Source of the DNA: Aureococcus anophagefferens
Lineage: Eukaryota > Sar > Pelagophyceae > Pelagomonadales > Pelagomonadaceae
Assembly: GCF_000186865.1 (NCBI RefSeq)
Contig: NW_008705565.1
Location: 2,705,581-2,746,102, forward strand
Direction of reading: 5' to 3'
DNA: 40,522 nt
The notes under the pieces: model-generated
Database searches by the model: none
What the model saw: only the letters and a program-made list of their open reading frames with translations
What the model was told of the DNA's origin: nothing
Shown: positions 1 to 9,457 of the stretch, piece after piece
How the letters are laid out: each line of letters begins with the position of its first letter
How positions within the stretch are numbered: the stretch's first letter is position 1
Made by a program: the position numbers and the translations under genes

Positions 1-555
1 CGCCGCCGCTCGGCCGCGAGTTCGGCGCGCGCGGCGTCCCTGTCCCGCTCCACCGTTGGCGAGCAGGCACTCGAAGAAGAGGTTGTCGCCGCCGCTCGCG
101 GCGGGCTTTGCCGCGGGCGGCCGCGCGCCCGCGAGGCCGTCGACCGCTTCCCCCATGCTCCGCGCGGCCGCGGCTTCGATGTCGCGCAGCTTCGCGTCCC
201 GGAGGGCGGCCTCGAGCTCGGCGCAGGCCGCGCGGAGGGGCGGCGCGGACGCGAGGAGCGCCGCGCCGCCGCCGGCCCGCGCGAGCGCCGCGACGTCGCG
301 CACCGCGGCGGCGGCCGCCGCCGCCTGCGCGCCGACGGGCGACGGCGCCGCCGCCCAGTCGCGCGCGCCGCCGAGGTGCTCGAGGCGCCGCGCGAGCAGG
401 GCCAGCCCGACGCGCCGGTCCACGCGGCCCGCGGCGGCGCCGAACTGGCCGTCCCAGCGGTCGTCCCAGGCGCCGGGCGGCACGAGGGCCTTGGCGTCGG
501 CCAGGGAGATGTCGGCCTCGACGTGCCGCTCGGCGAGCGACGCCGCGGCGCCCAT
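1..555 (-). CDS. Hypothetical protein with possible N-myristoylation signal, N-terminal part
   Basis: Open frame on the minus strand from an ATG at 555 to the window edge, so the C-terminal part lies outside. The protein begins MGAAAS, which fits the N-myristoylation pattern (Gly2, Ser6). It continues as an Ala/Arg-rich, probably helical protein with few tryptophans, and I recognise no family. Near position 50 the frame that has been coding gives way to another frame that reads as a charged coiled coil (ERDRDAARAELAAERR). The cause is either an intron boundary at about 45-55 or a one-base error; the window is too short to decide. It is divergent from the gene at 771. The coding call rests on frame length, codon composition and the plausible start. 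Confidence 0.5.
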   Translation of the reverse strand, partial: MGAAASLAERHVEADISLADAKALVPPGAWDDRWDGQFGAAAGRVDRRVGLALLARRLEHLGGARDWAAAPSPVGAQAAAAAAAVRDVAALARAGGGAALLASAPPLRAACAELEAALRDAKLRDIEAAAARSMGEAVDGLAGARPPAAKPAASGGDNLFFECLLANGGAGQGRRARRTRGRAAA

Positions 556-770
556 GAACGACGCTTCGCGTTCGACTAGGGATCGCTTCGCGGGAGGAAT
601 GCCGCGGGGCTGCGCATCGTGCAGCCGCCAGGCCTTCACCGTGCGAACCCTGAAGATTGCGATGCGTTGGAACGGACGCAGCCCCAAATTCAAGCGCTTG
701 GCAACAGGGAGAGGCGTCGTCTGTCCGCGTCGTGTTCCGTGCGAGAAGGATCGACCGGGTCGCGCGCGCC
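556..770. promoter_or_regulatory. Divergent intergenic region
   Basis: 215 bp between two outward-facing starts, lower in GC than the flanking genes. No recognisable TATA box; it presumably holds both promoters. Confidence 0.35.
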
Positions 771-1247
771 ATGGAGACCTGCGCCGCTCCCCGCCGCCGC
801 CCGTCGGCGACGCACCACGCCGCCGCCCCGCGCATGGAGTCCTTCGCCATGTCCAAGGCGCGGGCCCACGTGCGCCTGCGCCCGAACCTGCCCCGCCCCG
901 TGGACTCGCCGCGCCCGGCGGAGCGGGAGGCCGAGGCCCACCAGCGCCAGGTGTCGCCGCCCCGCCACACGCGCAGCCTCTCCGGCGCGACGCTCGACCT
1001 GCCCTGCTTCAGCCCCAAGTACAGCGCCGCGCGAGAGGCGCGGCCGCTCGGCGCGGGCGGCCGGCCCATCCTGCCCGCCAAGCCCCGCGCGCCCATGGTC
1101 GCCGAGGCCCCGTCGAGCCGGGTGTCGCCCGAGAGCGCGGGCGCGCGCTCGCCGCCGCTGCCCCGCTCGCCGCCGCTGCCGCCCGTGGCGCGCTCGCCCT
1201 CGGGCTCGCCGCCCCCGCTGCGCATGGCCGGGCTCGCGGCCTGGTGA
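771..1247 (+). CDS. Hypothetical Pro/Arg/Ser-rich protein
   Basis: A 158-residue open frame starting at the ATG at 771 (METCAAPRRRP). It is rich in Pro, Arg and Ser and looks largely disordered. The C-terminal half holds short repeats of the form SPPLPRSPPLPP, which could bind SH3 or WW domains or be phosphorylated. No signal peptide, membrane segment or known domain is visible. Upstream in-frame ATGs exist (for example at 657), but the 771 start leaves a normal divergent promoter. In GC-rich sequence such a composition can arise by chance, so the call is moderate. Confidence 0.45.
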   Translation: METCAAPRRRPSATHHAAAPRMESFAMSKARAHVRLRPNLPRPVDSPRPAEREAEAHQRQVSPPRHTRSLSGATLDLPCFSPKYSAAREARPLGAGGRPILPAKPRAPMVAEAPSSRVSPESAGARSPPLPRSPPLPPVARSPSGSPPPLRMAGLAAW

Positions 1248-1450
1248 ACCTCGTCGAATTAGCATCAATCCACCACCTCCCGACGTCTTCCGTCATTGCT
1301 TTCGTCGAACCTCTCTTTTGGTAGTCCCGACGACCCGGCCGCGCGGCGCGCGACCGCGAGGTCGAACGCGCCGTCTCCGGCCCGCCGGCGGGCCATGTTA
1401 CTCCGCCGCTAACCCGACCCTCCTTGTGCGCGCTGGTTCGAGGCCCGATC
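1248..1450. other. Convergent intergenic spacer
   Basis: About 200 bp between two stop codons, relatively AT-rich around 1250-1320. No gene, repeat or poly(A) signal of canonical form stands out. Confidence 0.4.
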
Positions 1451-2805
1451 TTAGGCGCGCGCGGTCCGCCGCCGCCGCGCCTGGGGCCCCCAGAGCCAGT
1501 CGGGCCCCGGCGGCCGGGGCGGCGGCCAGGCCCCGCCGTCGTCGCACCAGCCCCGGCGCTTGAGCGTCCGCTTCGCGTGGGCCGTGTAGTTGGCGAGGTC
1601 GCCGCGGGGCACGGAGAGGCGCACGAGCGTCGCCGCGGTTTCGGGCTCCGCGATGCCGGGGACGTCGCGATGGACGAAGAAGGACACGTCGCCGTTGGGC
1701 TCCTCGAGGAGGCCGTCGGCGGGGTGGTCGCTGGACCGGCCGTAGGGCGCCATGGTCGACGCGAGGACGGGCCGGAGCGCCGAGAAGCGCGCGCCGTCGC
1801 ACGAGAGCGCCAGCCCGACGAAGGCGCGCGCGCCGTCGTTGACGGGCATGAGCGCGAGGAGCGTCGACGTGTCGGCGGGGTTCGCGTTGACGGCGGCGAA
1901 GTAGACGTTGCGGTCGAAGCACTGCTGCCAGGGGTAGCCGTCGACCTGCAGCGGCGCGAAGCCGAGCCAGCCGCCGCCGCCGCGCCGCCGCGCGACCTGG
2001 ACGTAGCGGCCGCCGTTCTTCTGGCGGAGGTTCGCGCGGGCGTAGAGGAAGACGTCGCCGTCGGCCCTGCGCGCGAGGGACACGCGGCCGTCGAACTCGC
2101 AGACGCCCGGCGCGATCTTGTGCGGGACCTGGGCAGGAAAAGGGTGCGAAATTCCCAACTTCAAAGGCTCCTATCTCGGTCGTTTTCCACTCGTTTCGGC
2201 TGATTTTGGGACGAGCGATCATCCCTCGGAGCGCTCTCGAAGCGTGGATGCTGTTTCCGAAACGCGCGCGCGCGGAACAATCACGTTGAAGCGACGTTGA
2301 ATCACCCTTTTCCTGCCCTGTGGGGCACGCGCCGCCGCTCGAGGCAGCCCGGCGCGCCGCCGCGGATCGTGGCCGACGTCGCGAAGGCGCCGCGGAGGAG
2401 CGCCGCCTTCGTCGGCGCTTCGAAGACGCGGATGCCCCGGCGGGCCTCGGGCACCTGGAGGTTCTCGAGGCCGCCGGCTAGCTCGAGGCCGCGGGGGCCC
2501 GCGAGCGCGCCGAGGTTCGCGCTCGCGTTCTCGTCGACGGGCAGGTCCGCGGCCGGCGGGCCGAGGAGGTTGTGGGACGAGGCGCCGAGCCAGATGCGCG
2601 TGCCGCTGTGCGGGAAGGCGTCGGGCCAGTCGCCCGTGCGGCCCAGCACCCAGACCGCGCCGGGCGCGTCGAGGCCCCGGCGCCCGGCGTCGACCACGGT
2701 GAAGTAGCGCGCGGCGCCCGCCGGCCGGCCGACGACGACGCCGGAGCCGAAGGGCTCGTCGTTGGCGGCGACGGCCCGCGTCAGGAGCAGCGCAAACGAG
2801 AGCAT
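1451..2805 (-). CDS. Secreted protein, probable beta-propeller (glycosidase-like)
   Basis: Two exons (2805-2329 and 2128-1451) give 384 residues. The start at 2805 opens a signal peptide (MLSFALLLTRAVAANDE), so the protein should enter the secretory pathway. The C-terminal half has recurring beta-rich units with Asp/Asn turns (GRVSLARRADGDVFLYAR, NVYFAAVNANP, ARFSALRPVLAS, GDVSFFVHRD). These resemble the blades of five-bladed propellers found in GH32/43-type and related sugar-active proteins; this is a fold impression, not a family match. The intron is a family B introner. Removing it with donor GTGCCCCA and acceptor CCCAG joins CGC to GTC CCG CAC and leaves one copy of the duplicated Val-Pro-His. 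Divergent from the gene at 2876 with only 70 bp between starts. Confidence 0.6.
2129..2320 (-). mobile_element. Introner, family B (192 bp), in the gene at 1451-2805
   Basis: Terminal inverted repeats begin CTGGGCAGGAAAAGGGTG on the left, with the complement on the right (CAGGGC at the donor side). Flanking target copies are 2121-2128 and 2321-2328, 6 of 8 bases alike. On the coding strand the donor is GT from the target copy and the acceptor is the element's CCCAG, giving a 200-bp intron of phase 0. Confidence 0.88.
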
Positions 2806-2875
2806 CGCATGGCTGCCCCGACGGAGAGTTGACGTGCAAGTGATGTGCAACGAAACGGGTAATAAAGCGCATGGC
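2806..2875. promoter_or_regulatory. 70-bp bidirectional promoter
   Basis: It separates the starts of two divergent secreted-protein genes. On the minus strand a GGGGCAGCC stretch lies within 15 bases of the start at 2805; similar GGCAGC sites recur near other starts in the window. Confidence 0.4.
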
Positions 2876-4120
2876 ATGGCCCGCTCGAACTATGGGCTGC
2901 CCATACTGCTCCTCGTCGTCGCCCGGTGCCGGGCCCGCGAGTCGCCGGTCTGCGACGAGCCGTCGCGGGCGCTGCTCGCCTGGCACGCGCGCCTCTCGAA
3001 CGCGTCGTCCAACACCTGCGTCCGCGTCGCCGACCCGCGCGCCTGCGCCCGCGACACGGCGGCGGGCTGCTGCGCGGCGTCGGCGCGCGGTGCGCCGTTC
3101 CCCGCGGCGGCGGCCGGGGGCGTCCTCGTCTCCCTGGCGGCGACGGAGTCGGCGGCCCACGTCGTCGCGCTCGCCGCGAACGCGCTCAATTTCACGGCCG
3201 GCGCGCTCGTCGCGCACGTCGACTGCGGCTGCCGCCGGGGCTGGTGCACGGCCGCGGGCCGCGACGCGCTCGCGGCGGCCCTGCCGCCCCGCGCGCGGCT
3301 GAACCCGGACTGCGTGCCCACGCGGACGGGCGAGGGCAGCCTGCTGCACGCGCACCTCCGGAACTTTGCGTTCGCGGCGCGCGCGGGCGCGGCCCCGAGC
3401 CACGTCGTCTTCATGTCGAGCGACCTCGAGTGGTTCGCGCCCTTCGACGCCTTCGTGCGGCGCCACGGGAGCTCCGCGAACGTGCTGGCGGACGCGGCGC
3501 TGCTCAAAGCGGCCGGCGAGCACTGGGGCCACGGCCTGCCCCTGCTGCCCCTCGCGCACCCGCCGGGCGCGAAGCCCTTCTCGGCGCGCGACGCCGACGG
3601 CGACTGGCTCGCGCTCCTCGGCGCCGAGGCGCGCAACGGCCACCTGAACCTCGCGGTCGCGAAGGCGTACGCGGCTCGGGGCCTCGAGCCGCCGGGCCTC
3701 GTGTCGCTGCGGTGCAAGCACGAGGGCGCCTTCTTCCCGGCGTCCCTCGTCGCGCGGTTGCTCGCGCTGCTCGAGGACCGCGGGCCCCTCGGGCGGCTCA
3801 ACCTGCGCACGTGCCGCGCGCACCGCCGGGGGCCCTCCGGCGCCGACGTGCAGTGCGGCCGCCTCCCCTGCGTCGAGGAGACCTACGCCATGGCCCTCGC
3901 GCCGGCGCTCCTCTCCGCCGCCGACCTCGACGCCCTCGTCGCCCGCGCCGCGGAGCGGCCGCCGCTCTGCGGCGACGGCGCGGCGCCGCGGCCCTGCGAC
4001 CTCGAGCGCGGCACGCTGTCCGAGTGGGAGGCCCACCTGCCGAACCGCGGGACCACGAAGTTCGCCGTCAAGCGGCGGGCCTACGGCGACCACGCGCCGC
4101 GCGGGGGCGGGGACTGGTAG
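2876..4120 (+). CDS. Secreted or Golgi protein, possibly glycosyltransferase-like
   Basis: A single exon of 414 residues, started at the ATG at 2876 because it opens a good signal peptide or signal anchor (MARSNYGLPILLLVVARC). A Cys-rich segment follows (residues about 22-65), then a region reading LVSLAATESAAHVVALAANAL. Next come a conserved-looking RNFAFAAR segment and HVVFMSSDLEWFAPFDAFV. The last combines a hydrophobic strand with an acidic Asp-x-Glu turn of the type that holds sugar-nucleotide and metal in GT-A glycosyltransferases such as the core-2/I-branching family. That assignment is tentative. The last 40 bp overlap the 3' end of the oppositely oriented gene that stops at 4081. Confidence 0.6.
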   Translation: MARSNYGLPILLLVVARCRARESPVCDEPSRALLAWHARLSNASSNTCVRVADPRACARDTAAGCCAASARGAPFPAAAAGGVLVSLAATESAAHVVALAANALNFTAGALVAHVDCGCRRGWCTAAGRDALAAALPPRARLNPDCVPTRTGEGSLLHAHLRNFAFAARAGAAPSHVVFMSSDLEWFAPFDAFVRRHGSSANVLADAALLKAAGEHWGHGLPLLPLAHPPGAKPFSARDADGDWLALLGAEARNGHLNLAVAKAYAARGLEPPGLVSLRCKHEGAFFPASLVARLLALLEDRGPLGRLNLRTCRAHRRGPSGADVQCGRLPCVEETYAMALAPALLSAADLDALVARAAERPPLCGDGAAPRPCDLERGTLSEWEAHLPNRGTTKFAVKRRAYGDHAPRGGGDW

Positions 4121-7100
4121 GCGGGACGCGAACGTCGGGGACTGGGAGACGACACACACCTCTTAGGCCTTCGCCGCGAGGGCCCGATCTTCAGGCTCCG
4201 CTGGTAGCGGCGGACCGTCTTCTTCATGTAATCGCGGTAGGCGTCGAGCTCGGCCTCGAGCCGCGCGGCCTTGTAGGCGAGGCTCGCGCAGCGCCGCTCC
4301 GAGTCCGCGAGGAGCGCCGCCGCGGCGTCGGGCCCCGCGGCGAGGGCCTCGAGGTGGCGCCGGAGCCGACCGACGGCCTCCTCGGCGACGGCGAGCTTGG
4401 CCGCGTTGTCGAGGTCCGCGGCCGCGGCGTCCTCGTCGCGGTCCCGCGCGAGCGCCGCGGCCTCGAGGTCGCGGTGGAGCCGCGCGACGTCGTCGCGCGC
4501 GGCCGCGAGGCGCCGCCGGTTCTCGTCGCGGCGCGCCGAATCGTCGGCCGCCGCCGCCGCGCGCGCGCGCTCCTCCGCCGCGCGCGCGCGCTCCGCCGCC
4601 GCGCGCCGGTCCGCGGCCTCGGGCGGCGTCGGCGGGTTCCGCGGCGGCGCGGGCGCCTCGGCCGCGGGCGCGGCGCGCGCGCGCTCCAGGTCGTCGACGA
4701 GGCGCCGCTGGAGCGCCTCGATCTTCGCGAGCGCCGCGCCGTCGCCCTCGCGGGCCGCCGCGAGCCGCGCGTCGGAGGCCGCGCGGTCGCGGTCCGCGCG
4801 CTCGCGGTCCGCGCGCGACGCGGCCGCCTCGGCGCGCCACCGGCCCGCGTCGTCGCGGAACCGCGTCGCCTCGACGGCGGCCTCGGCCGCCGCGCGGTCG
4901 CCGAGCGCGGCGAGCGCCGCCGCGCGCGCGTCCGCGGCGTCGGCGAGCGCCGCCTCGCGCGCCGCGGCGGCCGAATTCAGGTCCGCCTCGCGCGCGGCGG
5001 CCTCGACGGCGAGCCGCGCCTCGCGCTGGTCCCAGGCCGCCGCGCGCCCCCGCTCCGCCGCGTCGCCCGCGGCGCGCCGCGCCGCGAGGTCCTCGCGGAG
5101 CGAAGAGTGGGCCGCGCGCTCCGCCGCGAGCGCGCGCTCGAGCTCGCGGATCGCCGCCGCCGCGCGCGACCCGTCCGCGGCGCCGGCCGCGCGCGCGTCC
5201 TCGAGGCGCCGGAGCAGCCGCGCGCGGTCCGCGGCGACGGCCGCCGCCGCCGCCGCGTCCACGTCGTCGAGGTCGCCGCGCTCCAGCGCCCCGAGGTCCC
5301 CGACGCCGACCGCGTCGGCCGCGTCCGGCGCGTGGTCGCGGAGCGCGTCGCGGAGCGCGACGCACGCGTCGACGGACCGCCGCAGGCGGAGCGTCGCGCG
5401 CTGCTCCGCGGCCCGCGACGCCTCGAGGTCCGAAATCAGCTGCGCCTCCTTGTCGCGGAAGGACGCCGCGAGGGCCTCGTAGTGCGCCCTCGACGCCGCG
5501 TCGTCGCCGAGGAACGCGGCGACGTCCGCCTCGAGGGCCGTCCGCGCGTCGCGGCCCCGGAGCGCGTCGGCGAGGTCGCCGTCGAGCCGCGCGCGGTAGG
5601 CGGCCTCGAGGGCGGCGAGGCGCTCGCCGGCCGCCGCGGCCGCGGCGCCGGCCGTTTTCGCGTCGTCGCCCGCGCGCGCGAGCCTCAACTCGAGGTCGCG
5701 GCACCGGCGCTCCGCGGCGCGCGTCTCGCCGCGGGCCTTCGTCGCCGCCCGGCCCTCGTCGTCGCGCATGGTCCGCAGCGCGGCCAAACCCTCGTCCATC
5801 AAGCGCCGGCTCTCGGCGAGCTCCGCGTCCCGCTGGCGCAGTGTTTCCGCGTGCGCGCCGTCGCCTGTGCCGAAACCAAATCTTCAACCCGACTTCAATG
5901 TGAGCGTATTCGAACGATTTGGACCAGACTCTTTCACTGTGCTTCGAGAACTCGACGAGAGCGATCGATCCGTCCAAAAATCAGCCGAATCGACTTTGAT
6001 TTGACCGAGCTAGAGAATTCTCAAGTTTGGTGGGGACCCCCCAAACCAGTGGTTGGTTTCGGCACAGGCCGTCGCGGTCGAGCAGCGCGCGCTCGGCGCC
6101 GGCCCGCGCGTGCTCCAGGGCCGCCTCGGCGCGGGCGTACTTGCCCTGGAGCTCGCCGACCTCGAAGCGCGTCTCCAGCAGCGACTTGGCGAGCTCGTCG
6201 TTCTTCGAGCTGTAGTCGGCGGACGCGGTCTCGGCCTCGACGCGCGCCTCCGTCGACTTGCGGCCCAGGCGCTCGAGGTCGTCGAGGCGGCTCCGCAGGG
6301 CGTCGCGCTGGGCGACGAGCGAGAGCAGCTCGCCGCTGAGCTCCACGTTCTTGGCCTCTTCTAAGACGCGGCGGCCCTCGGACGCGTCGCGCGCCTCGCG
6401 GAGCGCGTCGCCGTCCGCGCGGAGCCGCTCGCCCGCGGTGCGCGCGGCCCGCAGCTCGCCCTCGAGCTCGGCGCCGCGCGCCCGCGCCCGCTCCTCGGCG
6501 ACCTGCAGCTCCTCGCAGCGCACGCCGAGCTCCGCGGCCTCGTCCTTGGCCGCGAGCACCTCGGACTCGCGGCCGAAGGCCTGTGTGGAATTTAAATCTT
6601 CAACCCGACTTCAATGTGCGCATATGCGACAGTTTCGACGCAAGCTCTTCGGCTGTGCTTCGACAACTCGACGAGAGCAATCGATTCGTCCAAAAATCAG
6701 CCGAATCGACTTCGATTTGATCGAGCTCGAGAATTCTGAAGTTTGGTCAGGACCACCCAAACCAGTGGTTGGATTCCACACAGCCGAAGGCGTCGCGCGC
6801 CTTCGCCTCGTCGACGTCGCTCGCCCGGAGCTTGGCGTCGACGAGGGCCCGCGCGACCTCGAGCTTCGCCTGCTCCGCGACGATGAGGTCCTTGGCGAGC
6901 TTCGCCTTGTGGTCCGCGAGCGCGGTGTATTTCGCCTTGAAGAGCTCCAAAACCTTGTAGACCTTGACGCTGTCCTCGCGCGCGGTAGCTGCCGTCTCCT
7001 GGGAGGAGGCGAGGGCGCGCTCGAGGGCGCCGAGGCGCTCCCGGAGCGCGTGGCCGTAGGCCTCGTCGTCGTCGGAGTCGCCCGGCGCGTTCTCGCCGCG

Positions 7101-8488
7101 CCGCGCGCGGCGGAGCTTTGCGGCCTCGCGCCGCGCGTCGCGTGCGGCGGCCTCGAGGACGGCCCGCATCGTGCGCCGCGCGGCGTCGAGGCCGCCGACG
7201 TGCGTCGCGCGCCGGGCCACGGGGAACTGGCGGCACGCGCCGAGCGCCGCGCACGCGTCGAGCGCGGCCTTTTTGACCGGCGGTGCGTCGCCGGCGCCGA
7301 CGCAGGCGAGGCAGGCCAGCGTCGCGTTGCCGCCCCAGGCCTCGGCGAGGAGCTCCGTGAGCTGGGACGCGTGGAAGGGCGCGCCGCGCCGGGAGAGGCA
7401 CGGCCGCGCGAGGTCGTCGAGGCACGCCTGGAACGCGAGGAGTGTGCGGTGGCGGTGGCTGCCCTCGCCGAGCACGAGGGCGTCCCGCGGCACGGCGAGC
7501 TTCTCGAGCCCGGGCCACTCGACCAAGACGACGCGGCTCGCGCAGTGCCGGGCCCAGCCGCCGCGCGCCTCGTCGTCCGTGAGGTACGGCGCGCGCGCGG
7601 CCGGCGCCGCGCCCGGCGCGCCGCCGCCCGGCGGCCGCGCGAGGTGGTGGATCTCCAGCTCGACGTAGCAGGCGCCGCAGGCCCGCGCGGCCGCCGCGTC
7701 CGCGTACGCGTCGCGGCGGCCCCGCGCCTCGCGGAGGAGCCGCCGCGCGTCGTCGGCCGAGTGCACGCGCGGCGCGGCCGCGCCCAACACCACGGGCCCG
7801 GCGCGCGCGTCCCGGTCGACGACGACGGGCGGCGCCTCGCCGCCGCCGCGCGACGCCGCGCGCTCGCCCGGCGACGGCGACAAGAGGTCGCACGCGACGT
7901 CGTCGTAGAACTCGACGCAGCGGAGCGTCACGGCGACCTGCGCGCGGGAATTGGGGCGCTCGGTGTTCCGCGCGCGACGCGCGAAAGCCGACTCGTCCGC
8001 AACAGAACCCGCGGCCGAGCGCGCGCGCGTCCGAAGCGGCCGCGAGACACGTCGGTTCCGGCGCGGGCTCCGGCCTTCGCGGCCCCGCCGCGCGCGTCCC
8101 GGGACTTCGCGGCGGCGAAGACGGCCTCGGCGACGAAGCCGCAGAGCCCGCCGTCGCCGCCGCCGCCGCCGCCGCGCAGGCCCCGGCCGCCCGTTCCGCC
8201 GCAGAACGCCTCGCGCTTCCCCGAGTCCGTGCTGCCGACGACCGCGAAGAGCGCGGGCACGCCGTCGTGCACGGCGGCGACGACGGGGTCGCCGACGCCG
8301 CCGGCGCCCTCGCCGACGCCCGGCGCCGCGCCGGCGAGCATGGCCTCGGCGACGCGGCCCAGGGACGCCTCGCCGGCGTCGAAGACGCGGCCGCCGCCGC
8401 CGCCGCTCCCCGCGTCGCCGCCGGGCAGCAGCAGGAACGTCTGCGCGAAGACGCCCGCCGGCTCGTCGACCTCGACGTCGGCGCTCAT
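4081..8488 (-). CDS. Kinesin-like protein with degenerate motor and long coiled coil
   Basis: Four exons (8488-8051, 7937-6792, 6580-6076, 5864-4081) give 1290 residues. The first ~365 align with the order of kinesin motor landmarks, but the key residues have decayed. The P-loop at 85-92 reads GSTDSGKR, ending in Arg instead of Ser/Thr. The switch I SSRSH motif is absent. Switch II reads EWPGLE (286-291) instead of DLAGSE. Only the alpha4-alpha5 region (HASQLTELLAEAWGGN) is well kept. From about residue 400 to 1240 it is continuous Ala/Arg/Glu coiled coil, followed by a basic tail. It probably binds microtubules or acts as a scaffold without ATP-driven motility. Two introns are introners; the third (7938-8050, GT-AG, 113 bp) is ordinary or too decayed to tell. 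An alternative ATG is at 8566. Confidence 0.75.
5865..6067 (-). mobile_element. Introner, family A (203 bp), kinesin-like gene, third intron
   Basis: Perfect terminal repeat CTGTGCCGAAACCAA at both ends. The 8-bp duplication GCCGTCGC lies at 5857-5864 and 6068-6075. Coding-strand donor GC (GCGACGGC), acceptor GGCACAG. The 211-bp intron 5865-6075 is phase 1 and its removal keeps the coiled-coil frame (LLD-RDG-AHAETL). Confidence 0.93.
6581..6783 (-). mobile_element. Introner, family A (203 bp), kinesin-like gene, second intron
   Basis: Ends CTGTGTGGAATT and its complement. The 8-bp duplication CCGAAGGC lies at 6573-6580 and 6784-6791. Coding-strand donor GC (GCCTTCGG), acceptor CACACAG, 211-bp intron of phase 0. 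Precise excision joins KARD to AFGRESEV. Confidence 0.93.
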
Positions 8489-8604
8489 GCTCGGCGACGA
8501 CGACCCGGCGCGCGGGCTGCCCCGCGGCCGGGCTGGTGCCCCACCCTGTGCCGGCTCCAACGACACATCAATGCTGCCGAAACTTTAGCCCAGGTCGGGT
8601 GGCT
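8489..8604. promoter_or_regulatory. Bidirectional promoter
   Basis: Separates the kinesin-like gene (minus) from the mitochondrial decarboxylase-like gene (plus). If the kinesin-like gene starts at 8566 instead, only 38 bp remain. No core element is recognisable. Confidence 0.35.
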
Positions 8605-9423
8605 ATGGCCGCGATGCGCCTCCTCTCGGCGACGCGGCGCCTCGCGCGCCGCGTCCCGCGGCGCCAATTCTCCTTCACGTCCGCGGCCATCGCCGCCAGC
8701 GACGACGCGGCGCTGCGCAAATTCATAAACGACCCGTCCTTCCTGGCCGCCGTCGACGGCGACGCGGCGCTCGGCGGCGCCTTCGCGGCGCGCGTCGAGG
8801 CCGCGCACGTCGAGGTGTCGCGCATCGGCGAGCCCCAGCGCGACAAGGGCGGGCCGGAGGTCTACGCGTACAGCGTCCACCTCTTCGCCGGCGACGACGG
8901 CCCCGCGCACCTCGGCACGACGCGCGCGGCGCTGTGGCGGGGCCAGGACAACGCGATGATCTTCCAGGCGGCGCCGCGGGCGGCGAGCGTGCCCACGCAC
9001 GTCATGGCGACGCTGGCGAAGACCGTCGCCGTCGAGATGGCCGCCTTCGGCGCGGAGCGCGTCGCGGCGATCGCGCGGCCGGCGGGCCTCTGCGCGTGGA
9101 TCGCGGCGACGCGGGCCTGGGAGGCCTACGACGAGCCGGGCCGGGGCGCCGTCGAGGCCGTGGCGCTGAACCGGCCGCGGCCGGGCCACTCGGTGCTCGG
9201 CAAGGGCACGTTCCGCGACGCGGAGTCGCCCTTCACGGAGCTCGCGCTCGGCTACGCGGGCCGCGACGAGACCGGCGAGTGCGCGGCCTACCGCGGCGCG
9301 GGCTTCGCGCTCGCCGGGGCCAACTGGCTCCACGACGCGTCGCCCGAGGCGCTCGCGGACTTCGGCGGCGTCACGATCGCGTTCCACTTCGAGAGCGAAG
9401 CGTCCTGGAACGAGAGCGACTGA
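8605..9423 (+). CDS. Malonyl-CoA decarboxylase-like protein, probably mitochondrial, catalytic residues lost
   Basis: A 272-residue single exon. The first ~25 residues are Arg/Leu/Ser-rich with no acids (MAAMRLLSATRRLARRVPRR), a textbook mitochondrial presequence. The rest follows the order of the malonyl-CoA decarboxylase C-terminal acyltransferase-like domain. VYAYSVHLFAGDDGPAHLGTTRAAL matches the strand before the core, AMIFQAAPRAASVP and KTVAVEMAAFGAERVAAIARPAGLCAWI match the region around the SPIPGF motif, and GAGFALAGANWLHDASPEAL matches the NGA...NW..D.S motif near the end. The usual Ser of SPIPGF is Ala-Arg here, and the usual His of the RFHL segment is Tyr. If the alignment holds, this is a divergent, perhaps non-catalytic relative. 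GNAT-like proteins are an alternative. Confidence 0.55.
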   Translation: MAAMRLLSATRRLARRVPRRQFSFTSAAIAASDDAALRKFINDPSFLAAVDGDAALGGAFAARVEAAHVEVSRIGEPQRDKGGPEVYAYSVHLFAGDDGPAHLGTTRAALWRGQDNAMIFQAAPRAASVPTHVMATLAKTVAVEMAAFGAERVAAIARPAGLCAWIAATRAWEAYDEPGRGAVEAVALNRPRPGHSVLGKGTFRDAESPFTELALGYAGRDETGECAAYRGAGFALAGANWLHDASPEALADFGGVTIAFHFESEASWNESD

Positions 9424-9457
9424 CGCGTGCCCCGCGACGAATTATTAAATGCGGCCC

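Noticed and set aside
2926..6339. A very long plus-strand open frame (over 1100 codons)
   Set aside because: It is the GC-rich shadow of two real genes: Arg/Ala/Pro-only composition, no domain, and it crosses the convergent gene ends and an introner. Many similar long frames elsewhere were dropped for the same reason.
6581..6791. The GT in CT|GTGTGG of the family A end as splice donor
   Set aside because: It would add 10 nt (8-bp target copy plus CT) and break the reading frame at every site checked.
7938..8050. First intron of the kinesin-like gene as a decayed family B introner
   Set aside because: There are short likenesses (GTGTTCCGCGCGCG, CTCGTCC), but the expected 8-bp flanks do not match (GTGTCTCG against GTCGCCGT).
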